Assembly: GCA_018881555.1 (NCBI GenBank)
Contig: JACAXG010000094.1
Location: 372,001 to 436,000 of the forward strand
Length of the DNA stretch: 64,000 bases
Direction: 5' to 3'
Source of the DNA: Amblyornis subalaris
Taxonomy: Eukaryota; Chordata; Aves; Passeriformes; Ptilonorhynchidae
Numbering within the stretch: the stretch's first letter is position 1; each line of letters starts with the position of its first letter. The position numbers and the translations under genes are program-made. Below the pieces are notes generated by a model. That model made no database searches and was not told the DNA's origin. It saw nothing but the letters and a program-made list of their open reading frames with translations. Shown here one piece after another: positions 37,252 through 50,000 of this stretch.

Positions 37252-38070
37252 TCAAGATGCCGCAGTAGAAAAACCCTGAGCCCCTGCCATGGTTGAGGAG
37301 GATGAGGCTTTCCCATGGCATGGGAGAAAGGAGCATGGGGGGGAGAAGTCCTGCATGTGCCCATGTGTGTGATGGGGGAAAAAGCCCCATTTTGTGAGTT
37401 GTACCAGGCAAGGGTGAATGAGAGGACAGCAAAGGAAGAGGAGGAAAAAGATCAGTCCTACTGAAGGGTGAGGGCCTGGAAGGCACCTAGTGGTCTTAGC
37501 ATTGTTTGCACTTTTGTTTTTCTTTTGTTTTTCCTTTTTTTTTTTATGCTTCCTCTTGTAAATAATGATGCCAAAGGAAACATTTTTGAGGGAAAAAGAT
37601 AAAAGAGTTGTAAAGGTAGTACCAGTTGATGCTCCAGTGAGCACCATCATTCCTTCAAGTGGCCTGGTGGGATCTTCAAAACCAACCCAACAGAGTTGAA
37701 CCTCTGATGGCAACTCTTCAAGCAGCATAGCACCCTTAATACTATGTTGGGATCTCACTAATACTGAGGGAGGATTTGGACATGGGCATTCCCAACCTAA
37801 ATTAAGAGAAAGGAGAGTTTTACTTCCTGATTTTTTCAGGAAACTTCCTTTCTTCCTTAGAAAGAGTAAATTTTGGTTTACAGTGTACAATGCAGTCAGT
37901 CCAGTGGCACGTAAATACATGCTCAGAGTAGACAGAATACTGAGAATTTTTAACAACAATGTCCAGATTTCAAATGGGTTTGTTAGAGCATTCATAAAAA
38001 TGCAGAGATAAAGGACCTTGCATTGCTTATGTACACACTGCCTTAGGCCATTGTAGCTGTGACAGTACAA
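37252..38070 (-). other. unrecognised 272-codon open frame, probably not a gene
   Basis: This reverse-strand frame from ATG is by far the longest in the window, and I cannot match it to any family. Visible properties are a hydrophobic/aromatic first 75 residues, a middle without motifs, a very basic lysine-rich run (around residues 168-190) encoded opposite a T-rich tract, then a short hydrophobic patch and a proline/histidine/serine-rich end. By rough calculation a 272-codon frame is unexpected by chance at this base composition. However, the low-complexity lysine run, lack of domains, lack of adjacent promoter or CpG island and absence of splice structure all argue against a gene. It might be a relic of an unrecognised repeat. 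Confidence 0.15.
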
Positions 38071-41000
38071 CTAGAAGAATATTTTAATTCAGAAAATACC
38101 GTTTGATCTTCTAATGACAAAACATCTTTGCTCTGACTTTTCCAGGAAATTTAGCTTGATATAGGCATGTGGCATTTCAGACCAAACAAAGAGTTGGCAA
38201 ACAGAAGAAAACTGTGTCTTTTAACAGAAAGTTTAACCTAATTTTAATAATGTTATTAACCATCGCTTTCTAAGCATTTGAAAAAGACTGAGTATCACAA
38301 TCCTTCGAAAAAAAATACATAAAATTTGGAAAGGTGGAAAAGTTTATGCAGCAACACTCTTTTTAAAGAAGACGTCCAAATATAGAACGGTAGCTTCAGA
38401 CATACCAAGACCTACACCAGATCCTGGATCATGAGATTTTATTTGTTAGGAGCAATATTTGACATCTAGTGAAAGGACTAAAATTTCATTTCACATGAAA
38501 ATAGAGCACAAAGATAAGAAGGAACTATTATTATCCAGGCCTCCAGAGCAATATGAAGAACAGTTTGGAATGATCTAATGAATCTAAAGGTTTGGTTAAT
38601 TAATTAATCCAATTAATCTACATCTGAAGAGCATATCTACTAAAAACGTTGAGAGGGCACTCCAGTATAGGCAACACTCATCAGTTTCGTAATGATCCCA
38701 GGTGATTGATAAGCTAAGGAGATATTACAGCTGCTTGATATTTCAATTAACACACTTCAGCCACACAGCCACAAGTGTGTCTATGCTGGAAGAGGCCATG
38801 CACAGCTCTGTGTATATCACAGCAAATGGTGCCCCACTGCTTCGTGACTGTGATCAGCTGTGTCAAAATGGGGATTGTCATGGAGATTCAGAGACATACA
38901 AGAAACACTCCTCACACTCTGCTCTCTTGTCTTTTACGTGAGCACTCAGCTGGTAGGATTAATTCAGTGTGTTTACGATTAGTTGCATGTGTAGACACTC
39001 AGAACCAGGTATTTCTGTCGGAATATGTCTATCAAAATAAAAATGTGTCATTAAAGAATGATGATTTTGTCAATTTTATGGTAATTTTTCAGGATTCTGG
39101 AATTATGTGGGAAGTGACAAGTCCAAGATTTCTATGAGATGGAACAACTTGTGCAACTTTTTCCACTGACTTTTTAAATGTTGTATTCAGATGCTTTTTT
39201 TAAAACTAAATGAAAAAAAACCAACATGAAATAGAATGTTTGTATTTTCCATAATTCTGTTTCTCTTAACCTGAAGCAACAATCTGAATCTTTTTTCTTG
39301 ACAATGTACTGCACTGAGTCAAAATTAAAGAAAACTTGAAATCCTTTGAAAAAAGTATTTATTTTTGTACACATGCATTCAAATTATGTGTCTATACTAT
39401 ATATCTGCATCTAAACTGTACATATTTTGATTTTAAAAATTGAAATTTTTGTTCTCCATCTTTGATGATTTTGAGAAGAAAGGTGATTTCTTTTTATCTC
39501 CTAGCCAGGAACTGGCAGGTTTACTTTTAAGTCTGTGTGTTAGGTATTCAATTGTGAATCAATTCACCATTATTTGCTTGGGGGGGAACAAAAGATCCTC
39601 TATGCCCATTCAAACTTACACAGTAGCCACTGAGAGTGTTTCCAGAACTGCACATAACTCACTGAGTGGGAAAACTCCCTTTGCCACATTTACAGAGATG
39701 AGAAGACTGCAAGGAGGGAATAGAAAAAACAAGAGCACCCATATCATCAACAGGATTTGTGTGAGAGGCACAGAGAGGATGTGAGCAATACTTCAGCCAC
39801 TAACACAGAACAACAACCCTATGCCTCACAATTTGATGTGTCTTTCATGCTCCCCAGTCAGTTGACTCACACTGAATACTTGGACCAAACATTTCCAACA
39901 GGTGAGTACTCAAATTCTGCGCACCTGTCTGAGGCCTCACTCTGGGTGCATTCGAGCCAACACTCTGCGAAGGCACCCTAGACCAGGCTTCATGTGGTCA
40001 GTGGGTGCTGCAGACCTTGGTTTGGCCAGCACAGAAGTCCCTATTCTTAAAATAGAAAATAAAAAATGTGAATCCGCTTGCTTTGTCACAGTCGTGATAT
40101 AAATTGAAATTGCTACAAGCCAAGCACATTCTGAGCTGGAATTTCAGCACCTCACTTATCTCAAGCAAAATGTAATACTGGCAGCTAAAAAACAAACATC
40201 TGCCAGTTCAAATAGACTGTAGAAATAATGTTCTGAAACAAAAACACCTTCTGACAGTTTAGGGAGTCTGGGCAGAGCTGGTAGCGACAAGTACAGCTGG
40301 GCTGCCCAACGTCTACCATTATAAGATCCTGTTTTAAGTAATTTATAAAACTTTGCCAACCTTTAACTGTTTGGGCTGAACTTTCCCAGGGAAAGTATCT
40401 GTCTTGGGCTGACTTATTTTGGAAAATTTCATTAAAATGGTTCAATCATTTCCAAATAATTTAGAGAAAAGTGCAATATTACCTTCCTGCTAAAACATAA
40501 ATAAACTCTATAATAGCATTGCTGAGAAGTTCTAAGATACTTGTGCTTTGGAAAGGGAACTTCAGAACACCCTCAGTATCCAGGACATGCTTTTTGCTGA
40601 TTCTGTAAAAACCCAGATACATTTTGCCATGACATAAACTTCTTAAAAATTTTAGTTTGTTTTGTGTTCTGTAGATACTTGCTCAAAACTAGCAGCTGAA
40701 GTCCTGTGAGATCTCATTTTCACAGAGCACAATCCCACCCTCATCCCCTCCTCCAGCACAGCTGTGGCTGACTGCATGGGGAGGCAATTTCACCTATAAC
40801 TAGAGCTCTGGTTAATTCAGGGCATAGAGATCAAAGCCAACATTTTACAGTCAGTCTCAAGGTGGGCAGACACGAAGTTTCTATCCCACTGAGAGGTCTG
40901 CAACAACCTCACTGGTCTCAAATGAAAAAAACATACGGAGCAGCTTCACAAGCATTTGAATCAGGTCCAGTCTTGGCAGATCTTTATGGGGAAAAGACGA

Positions 41001-44000
41001 CACAGACATATGCAGGTGAAGCCAGTCACTTCACTTACACACTGTGATAGCCAAACAGCTACTGAGTACTGTGCTGCCAGGACTAAGGAATAGGGGTGGA
41101 TGAACACAGTGATGTGCCCAAGCTACTGAACCCTGCATTTCTGTTGGTCATACTGGCATGGTCCCAGAAAGATGCTAATGTTAAAGCATCCACATGGTTG
41201 CCAGGTCGGAGGTTGCTTGTATGTGTCCAGACTGAAGTGTGAATAGAGGAATTCAGGAATAATTTTATATATATCTTTCACACAAAATCTCCACACCCTG
41301 TACTGTGGGTGAGTGTGGAAGTGATTTGAACATAGCTTGGTAAGGATATTTGGTGACCTAGAAGTCTAAAGAGTCTTTAGTCAATGTAATTAAAGCAGAA
41401 GTACTTCCGATTAATTGTATCATGTGCTGAAGGGGACATTTTAGGTTGTTTTTTCAAGGCAGTGTTGAAGAAAATAATCTTTCCTTATTTGAGGGTTAAT
41501 CTTGATATAATATTTTGCTCTCTCCTAAATGATTTGTGTTTGTCTTACTTGCAATATTCTTCTTTCATTGAAACATCAGTGAGTTTTTTCAGTACACAAA
41601 AATACTCCAATTCAGCCATAATTTATTATGTGTGGATCACATCTGCCTGGATTAGATTCTGTGATTTTCTATACTAGTAACAAATTAGACATCTCTCGAG
41701 GCTTCTTGCCAGTTTCAAAACGAATGGCTCTGAAATTGCTCTCCAGTTTTATTTTGAAAAAAGATAGGTGACAGCATTGAAATACCATCTTGCACAGTAT
41801 GAGAGAAAGGTTTTAATTTTGTGACACCTTCTTTTTGTAGATCATAAAGAACCTCTCTAAGATCATCAAGTTCTCTTTCCAAATAACCTGTAAGGCAGAA
41901 GAATGTGATCTCTATTCCTTTCTTACAAGAATAATCATAATAAATCATAATATTCCTGAACTTCTTTGAAGATCCATGCAAAGGCAATAAGAAGTCTTAC
42001 CTCTCACCTACCATCGCTGTCACCACACTACCATTCACCTGAAAAATGTAAATCCAGTGATTTACAAGACAGGAAAAATGTGGATTTATTGTGCACATCA
42101 TAGCTTTGCTGTAATGGTAGGTATCCAGTAAAAGTGTGAGATCACTTTGATATAGCATGGCACAAAACGACAGGTAGTAATTTATGTCAAATGGCATCAG
42201 ATGGAAGAGGTCAAAGGCAAAATTTTGCTTCTGGAGTCTGTTTTGCTATTTAATTAATAGACAAGACAGGTAGGACCTGCAAGGGCATGACTGTTCTGGT
42301 CTGGTACAAAACCAGAAATAAATGGGTTTTGGGGGCTGCTAGGAGTTACGTGACCTGGGTGTGTTTGAAGGTGTCATTTGGAGGCATCACATGCTTCAGC
42401 ACTCATTGAACATAAGTAAATCACACGCTGTAGGGTATTGATGGGCCTCATTTACGTAAGTTCATAGAATCACAATTTTTTTTGTACTGATTGCTGTTTT
42501 GAAGATGCTGTTCTTGGGGAGAAGGATCAGAAGGGAAAAAGGGGAGAAAAAGCTCAGGTAATTGGCTCACAACTGAATGGAACCTAGGCATAAGGGGACA
42601 AGGACATCTCTGTGTGTTAGTTTTTCTCTAGTGATCTGAGGAGCCAGAGAAGTTTGTAAGGAATGGAAACTATTTGTAGGCCGTTCCAAAGAAAACCAAC
42701 ACAGAAGAGAAGACCCTCAGCCTGTTCCTTAGGTGGATCCTCTGCCAAATCCCACATTGATGTAAGCAGACTGGGAAAATGTGGATGCATTCTGCTGCTT
42801 AAAGTAGAGAAGAACTTTAGAGGACTTGGCTATAATACAGCTTCTGTACTGCAAATAACTGAGGAGAATGGGGTACATGCAGGATTTACATGAGCTGCTG
42901 GGATCAACAGCTACTGGGAAGCCTTTGCCAGCGTCTTAAAAAGGAAACCTGATCGTTGTGCAGAGGCACCACTTACACTGTACTGCTTTGTGTTGTGCAG
43001 CTGGAGCCCAAGCCAAGTCTTTGAAAACAGAACTACAACCTTTGTAAAAATTCAATGTCAGCATTATAGAGGAAAGACCAAAGTATTTTCGTTGCAGGGT
43101 TTGTGCAGATCAGGACCCTATCAACTGAAAAGCAGCTTGTGCCTGGAGGAGAAGACACCAAATCGTTGGGATTTTAGCCTAACATTCCCCTCCAGTATGG
43201 CCTCTTCTGAGAGGTTGCATACAATCACTATTTCCTCCAAGGGGATCACAAGGTTTAGCACCTGCTTAGTCTACCCTGCCATGACCACCAATACAGCCCA
43301 CCACTGCTGCTCCTGCTCCAAGCTACCCAGCAAATACTCAGGACATTCTTCAAACCATGAACTGGCATTTTCCTGGATAAAGAAGCATGGTAGGAAAGTA
43401 ATTACACCTTTAAACACCATATTAAGTCAGACACTTAATATGGAGTATAATATTAGGACCCTACAGTAAAGAAAGACACAGTAAGAACAAGCTTTTGCCT
43501 TAAGTGCAGTAAGTGTAGGATCACAGGACTGCTTGTTCTGCTCTCATCATTCCTATCAACATTTTGCAATCTCCAGTTTTCAACAGACGTTAAAATGTAC
43601 TTCTATAGTGTCTAATTTTGAAAAAAATTGAGGTATTTGCTCATTTGAAGCAGTTGATTTAGACTTCCCCCAGTCATCAAAGTGCTGAAGCATGTTTGGA
43701 GTTCAATAGCTTCATGATAAGCATAGGCTTCAGTGCATTTGTGGAATAGAAGCCTTATAACTTAAGCGTGGTACAAAGTTTAAAAATCCATCTGATGTGC
43801 AAGTAGTACTGACATATCAAAGAAAACTTCCATGAGTGCACAGGATAAACATCAACTGGAAATTGAGATTCTATAGATCTTGATTAAAAAGAAAAAAGTG
43901 AAGTAGTTTCTTAAAAGTTAGGTGCAGTAAAGTCAAGAAAGAGCTATAAAATATCAAGTTCCTAGTAGCTGACCCTTTTATTTTCCATGACTATGGAAAG

Positions 44001-47000
44001 TGACTATGACAGCAAAANACCCCAAAAGACAGAAAGAAGAAATACCCTGGTGCATTTCTTCTGAGTAACAATAAATATGTCCTGTCCCACAGAACACAAA
44101 TTTGGTGGTGGAGAACTGACAAACTGAAAGAATCAGCAGTAATTAGAAATAGAATGCAGACTTGTGCTAAACAGTTTAATAAGTAATTGAATGGGTGATT
44201 TATTTATCCAAAATTTAATATTTCATACCCTTACAAAAGCATTTTATTTTACAGAAAGAATACAAAAGCAACTACCTTAAGAAAACTGTTGTGCATATAG
44301 AAAGCAAGTTCACATTAAAAAAATTACTGTCCTATGTAGACTTGCATAAGGGACTTAAGTAAAATGTACTTTTATAACTCATATGTACCTCTTCTAATGC
44401 TTAATGCTAATTAATATATCAGGGTTTATAGCATCAGAATGCTAATTAGTATTAGTGAGAAAAAAGAGAGACAGAAAAACAGAATGTTTGAATATAGAAT
44501 ATAGAAAACAAACAGAAAGGAGGAAAATTTTATCTAAGTAATATGCCGGGGGAATGATCACCAGGAGAAGAGTTACTGATGAACATTCAACATTTTTGAA
44601 TTTCCTACCTTTAATACATATGATTTCTCAATCCAAGGCTAATTAAACTGCTTCATGTTGCTTTCCCTTTCTTTCAGAAATGAAATAAGAAAAAGAAAAA
44701 AAAAGACCACTTAGGTTTGCAGAGCTTGTAAATCACTCAAGAATCCGAGTAGAATTACTCAAAACCTCAAGACAAATGTTCCTGACTGAAAACTGTTCAT
44801 TAAATTATTAGAATATTAAGCTATCCATCTTCTTTGTTTGTCCATATTCAGTATATCCCCACATTTTCTTACTAATTCTACTAAACTTTACCAAATCAAC
44901 TACTTTATCTGGCAAAAAAAAATTTGAAGACATAATTGTTACATTTTGTGTTTATTTTTTGTTTTCTGCCTTTTTTTTTGTAGATACACATGAACTAAAA
45001 TCCAGTTAATTTTCATTTTCTTCTGAGAAAGTACAACTTCCATTACTCATTGCTAGCTTTCAACAAATTTGTAGTTTTGGTGCAGTGGAGTCTAAATCTG
45101 AACTTGAAGTCACAACAGAAAAATAGAAAGAAGTCATCCAGACATGCGAAATATCAAAATTATGGCTTCTTGTCACAAAGGAGATGACTTCTTACAGATT
45201 CTCACTGTTTCTTGTGCAGCAGCAGCTAAAAGGATCCATGACAGAAAATAGAAAGACTAGGAATTAATTTTTTTTTTTGCAATTCTTTTCATTTTAGCCA
45301 CTGGGTAAGGATTTTCCAAAATGAATGAAGCCATTGTCAACCTGCCCATATATTTCGGGGTTGGGTTTTTAAAATTTGGTTTCGGGGGGATGTTAGTAAA
45401 GGCTGTGGAGAGAAGCAGCGTTCAGGATGAAAACACATAACTTTCAGGAGAACAATCTGCTTGTATATAAACACAGTGAGTCCTTTCCGTAAGAGTAAAG
45501 GTACAATAAAAGAAACAAAACAAAGAAATTGTTATTCAGCTCTGAGAATGCCACCCACTAAGTCAAGCAAACAGCTCTCCCCAGCATAGATCTGCCCCCC
45601 TGACAATCTGGCCCTGTGTTAAAAGGATAACCTCAGTAAAAAATTCTAAACTCTATCCTCCACGGTGCATGAACATACACAAACCAGCTATTTACAGATG
45701 TTCGAGGAAGTCAGTAACAATGTCCTGAAAAGGTACGTTATAAGTCTCGCCAGGTGGAATTTCTAAAGAGCTGCTTGGATGAATTCTTGAGAGCAGTCAG
45801 AGCTAGTCTGCACCACCCAAGTGGCATCTGTGGTCACAAATCTGCTACATATTGCTCGTCAGGAGCCCTCTGCCGCTAAAAAAACACACATTCCTGCCAT
45901 ATCCCTGTCCCTGCCAGGTTACTGTTCCACTTCTAACATGCAGCCTGACTGGGGCGGTGCTGCTGCAGAGACATCTTGCTCAGTCACAAGTAGCCGTTTG
46001 TAACATTGACTAGCCTTAGGTCTGGGACTGACCTTCATAAAGCCCTGACTGTCTGATCCGCTTCCCTCACTCTGGCAACTGTAAAGCAGTTGATGCAGAA
46101 GACACCATCACCCGCTTGTCTTCATTATCTCTCTGTTGGAGGTGGCTGTAAAGAATAACTCCTGGTCACATCAGCGTTACCCAGAAACAGACCTTCCAGG
46201 GGGCTAAAAGGAGGAGGGGAAAAAAACTCAGTCTTGTATCAAAGAAGCTTTCAAGGCATATGACTGAATGGCAAGGGGACCTATTTATGATTTTAAAAAA
46301 TGGTTGGCACAAGCTGTTGAAACTTTTATTTCCAGTGCTACAAGGTCTCCATTAATTGGATTCAAGCTTACTAGAATTTTTTGTTGGATTGTTGAAAGCG
46401 CATTGAAAATCAGCCCAAACAATTTTGGGGAAAGGGTACAAATTATAACTAGAAAAGTTAGATTAACACTGAAATTTAGCTTTAAAAACTGGGCAGTACT
46501 CTCATATGGCATTTTGCAAATGTGCAACTACACGAGCCTGGATAGCTCTGGGATAATTTTGCTAAGCAAAATACCCATGCTGAACCAGTATCTTTGCAAA
46601 TAATAGGGACCCACTCTTAATTTTACTGTGACTTATGTATTTCTGTACAATTTATAAACCCATCTGAGTGCTTGAATCTTCAATATATATTGCATATTAA
46701 AAAGTTGAGAGCATTGAGAATAGGTTTGATTTCTTGTCCTCTTTTCCCCTGCAGATTCTGGAGGGTCTTCCACATTGGACTTTATCGTGACATGCAATGG
46801 TAAAAATTAGAAACAAGACAGCCAAGCCCTGGCAATATTGACTATTGATCCAGCTGTACAGAGTCAGATTACTTGGAAAACAACCCTTCAATTTTTCACT
46901 CCAGTGACGCTGCAGGGCAGTTGCTTTTAGGATCATTACCCTTGTCTGTAAAATAAAGGAATGTGAGAATGTGTTTGAGTAAATTCTGAACCCATTTGAA

Positions 47001-50000
47001 CTTTGTGGGTTTGAAACTTAGTCCTAGAGTCAAATCATTGCCTTCCATGCACACATCACCTCCACAGCTAGCCAGGGCATTCACACTAAGGCTGTGGTTT
47101 AGCTGATCCATAAGTCATCCATAAATCAACATAATACTGTAATGAGTGTACTGAGAAATACCCACATTGCCAACACCTTATCGCATGAGAGTTGCTTTAA
47201 GAGCAGAAAATCCAGAAGGCACATGTTTCCTTATTATATGAACTGGTAAGGAAATTAACGTCTCTGATGCACTAGCAAGGGATGTCAGAACCCCATGCCT
47301 TTAGCAAGGCAGCTCTGCAGTGAGGTATATAGTCACTTATGCAGGGTTTGGATAGCAGGAGCTTTAAGCTTAGGGGCACAAACTGAACAGAAAACAGCCA
47401 TAGGCCAACTAGTGTTCAGCTTGCCCACACTCATGAGTTTTCCTTTCATTTTTGAGCCCCACAATATTCTAAACAAGGAAGACAAGACTCATGTAAAAGT
47501 TTAAAGGTAAGAGTGGCCTTAATCCATGAAAATTGCAAGGCCCAAGACGCAAGGGTGTGGGCAGGCCCAACATGTATTAATGACAAGAATCAGGAGCAAG
47601 AAAAGTTGTGGGGACATTTTGACTGATCACAGTTAGATGAGGAACATTTTCTCCAAATAATTTTTTCTTCCTTTTTTTTTACTCATATCTAATTGCTGTT
47701 AACAGCCTCTGCAATTAAACAGTCATTTCCCCTTTCTCTTTAAAGGGAATAGTGAGATGTGACTTTTCTTTCGAGGATTATTGCCATCTCTGAGAACTCA
47801 GTCTCCCATACCTCAGCAAACCAGATCGCCCAAGTCTGGTTTTCAAAAGGAAAGGAAAAAGGGAGAAAAGAAAAAATGCTGAAAGTAAGCAAGCTTCAGG
47901 AATTGAGAAAGTCTGTCTCAGACTGAAAACAGTCTTTAAAATGAAACAAGGAAAATACTTAAATTGTCTTCCCAGTCTCAGGTATTCTGAGCACATGGAA
48001 TGTCCTCAGAGGAAGGAAAGAGTGGCTCTCAAGATACTAACTCTGGCTCATGAAATAGTTGTTTTAGACCTGTAACTGCTGGAAGGTGGAAGGTATGTCA
48101 GACAACGATCCCTCTGTGTTCACCCTTTCTGTTATATTCTTTCCCTAAGCATTTGCTATAACCAGTCTCAGAGACAGATTACCAGACAATGCAGACCTTC
48201 AGTCTGACCCTGTGCTGCACCTCTCAGCTTTTAAGACCAAAAAGCACTGCATGAAATAAACCCAAGCAGCAAGGATTTAAACACAAGTGGCCATAGTGTC
48301 TAGATATTTGGATCTATTAAGAAGTGTGTGATCAAAAGCCAAATCCCTGCTGAGAAACCAAAATTGATGAGATCAGTCCAGACATAGGGCTCTGATTCAG
48401 CTCAGCTTTCACACTACAAGTTGTAAAGTAATTTATCACTGAAGAAACCCACATATTTGTACCACATTAACAGAAATTTCCCATGAATAAAACAAAGGAT
48501 TTTATTTTGTAACTTTTCTTCAAACTTAAGAAGCCTTAGAATAGTCTCCGGTTCCCCATAAAATGAAGAGCAAAGATTAATTTGCAATTTATGCTGTAAT
48601 TTTTACAGTCAAGCATAACAAATAAGGTAACAGATTTTCCAGATGTCCAGTGCTCCGGAGGCACTATTACCGGGACTAGGCTGCCCTCTCTTGTACAGAG
48701 GGAAATCTGCACTTGGATGTAGTGTTTCAAGGCAAAAATACATGAGAGGCTGCTGTGCTCTGTACAGGAGTAGGGAGGTATAAAATGTCCATTCTCAAAT
48801 CAGGACTAAACGAATGAGACTACAGTGTTGTTATGTAAAGTCAATCCTATTGGTATTTAATATATTAATGACATCTTCAGAAAATATTTCTCTTCAGGCA
48901 TTTCATCTCCACAGGTTTACCAGACAACACACAGTTCTCTCCCTGCAGACTGCACAGTTCTTCTACAAAGCCTACCTACCTTAAACAGAGAGCCTTAGAA
49001 TATATCCACTATATACTAAAGTGTTTCCACTTTAGGAGGAGACTGGAAGGTGTAAACTTTAACTGCCTCAGCTGTCCTTCCCTCGGCCTTGCTCCAATCC
49101 CTCCATACAACCCCATCAGCCATGACTCCTGTTAGAAACCTGTTGAATCCTGAGCCCTTCTCTGCTGTGCAAAGTAACAGGACACTCCATAAACGGAGGG
49201 GTTTTTCTCCTTTCTTCTGCAACACTTTGGTTTTACTTCCTGTACAATAGTAATTCAGGGGAAAAAAACCCCCACAACAATAAATATATCTGCTTGGGTC
49301 ATTAACCTTTGGAATTCTACCTGAAAAAAATGAAATAAAAATCACTTTTTTTTCCTTAGGTCAGGCAGGATGTTAATTTCTATAGTAATTTCCTAGACTT
49401 TTTCTCTCTATTCTTTAAATTTTGTTCTATAGGTAAAATTCTTCCCATCCTGAGGGAGATACTGGAAAAACAGGGTGTCCTAAGAATTTGCTTTAAATAG
49501 TGATAATTTCTCTAGCTGTCTACTAGCTTTATGTTGGAAAGCATAAATTCTTTGGGATCACATCTAACAGCTTTTCCTCTGTGTAAGTGTATGATGTGTT
49601 ATGCCCACTATGTCTTATACCTTCTTCTTGGTTAACTTACTTTCATTAATCTTGGCTATTGACCCAAGGTACACTTATCATCTTTAATTTTGTCCTAAAA
49701 GCTGGTAGGTTGACTGAAGGGGACTTCAAGTGTTGTCAAAAGTTAAAATGGTTGCTCTTAGGTAAGAAGCAGCCAGAACAAACTAGCAAATCTGTTCCAA
49801 AGATAGGTTTTGTGCTTTGTGCTGAGACCAGAAATATGAGATGTATAAATGAAGCCCCTCTGAATGAATGAAACCCTCTGAATAACTCAGACAAGAATGG
49901 GACGTCCTGTTTGGTTGGGTTTTGTGATGCCCAGCACAGCTGAGTGAGGCACGGGGCAGAAGGTATAATACATGAGACACAGGTATGTAGAGTAGCAGAG

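Noticed and set aside
42471..42483. TCATAGAATCACA resembling a reversed CR1 end
   Set aside because: Flanking sequence does not continue as CR1; too short to call.
42990..43469. 159-codon open frame
   Set aside because: No domain or family resemblance, and close to the longest frame expected by chance in this amount of sequence.
46937..46962. CCCTTGTCTGTAAAATAAAG resembling part of a MIR SINE
   Set aside because: Isolated short similarity without the MIR core; likely chance.
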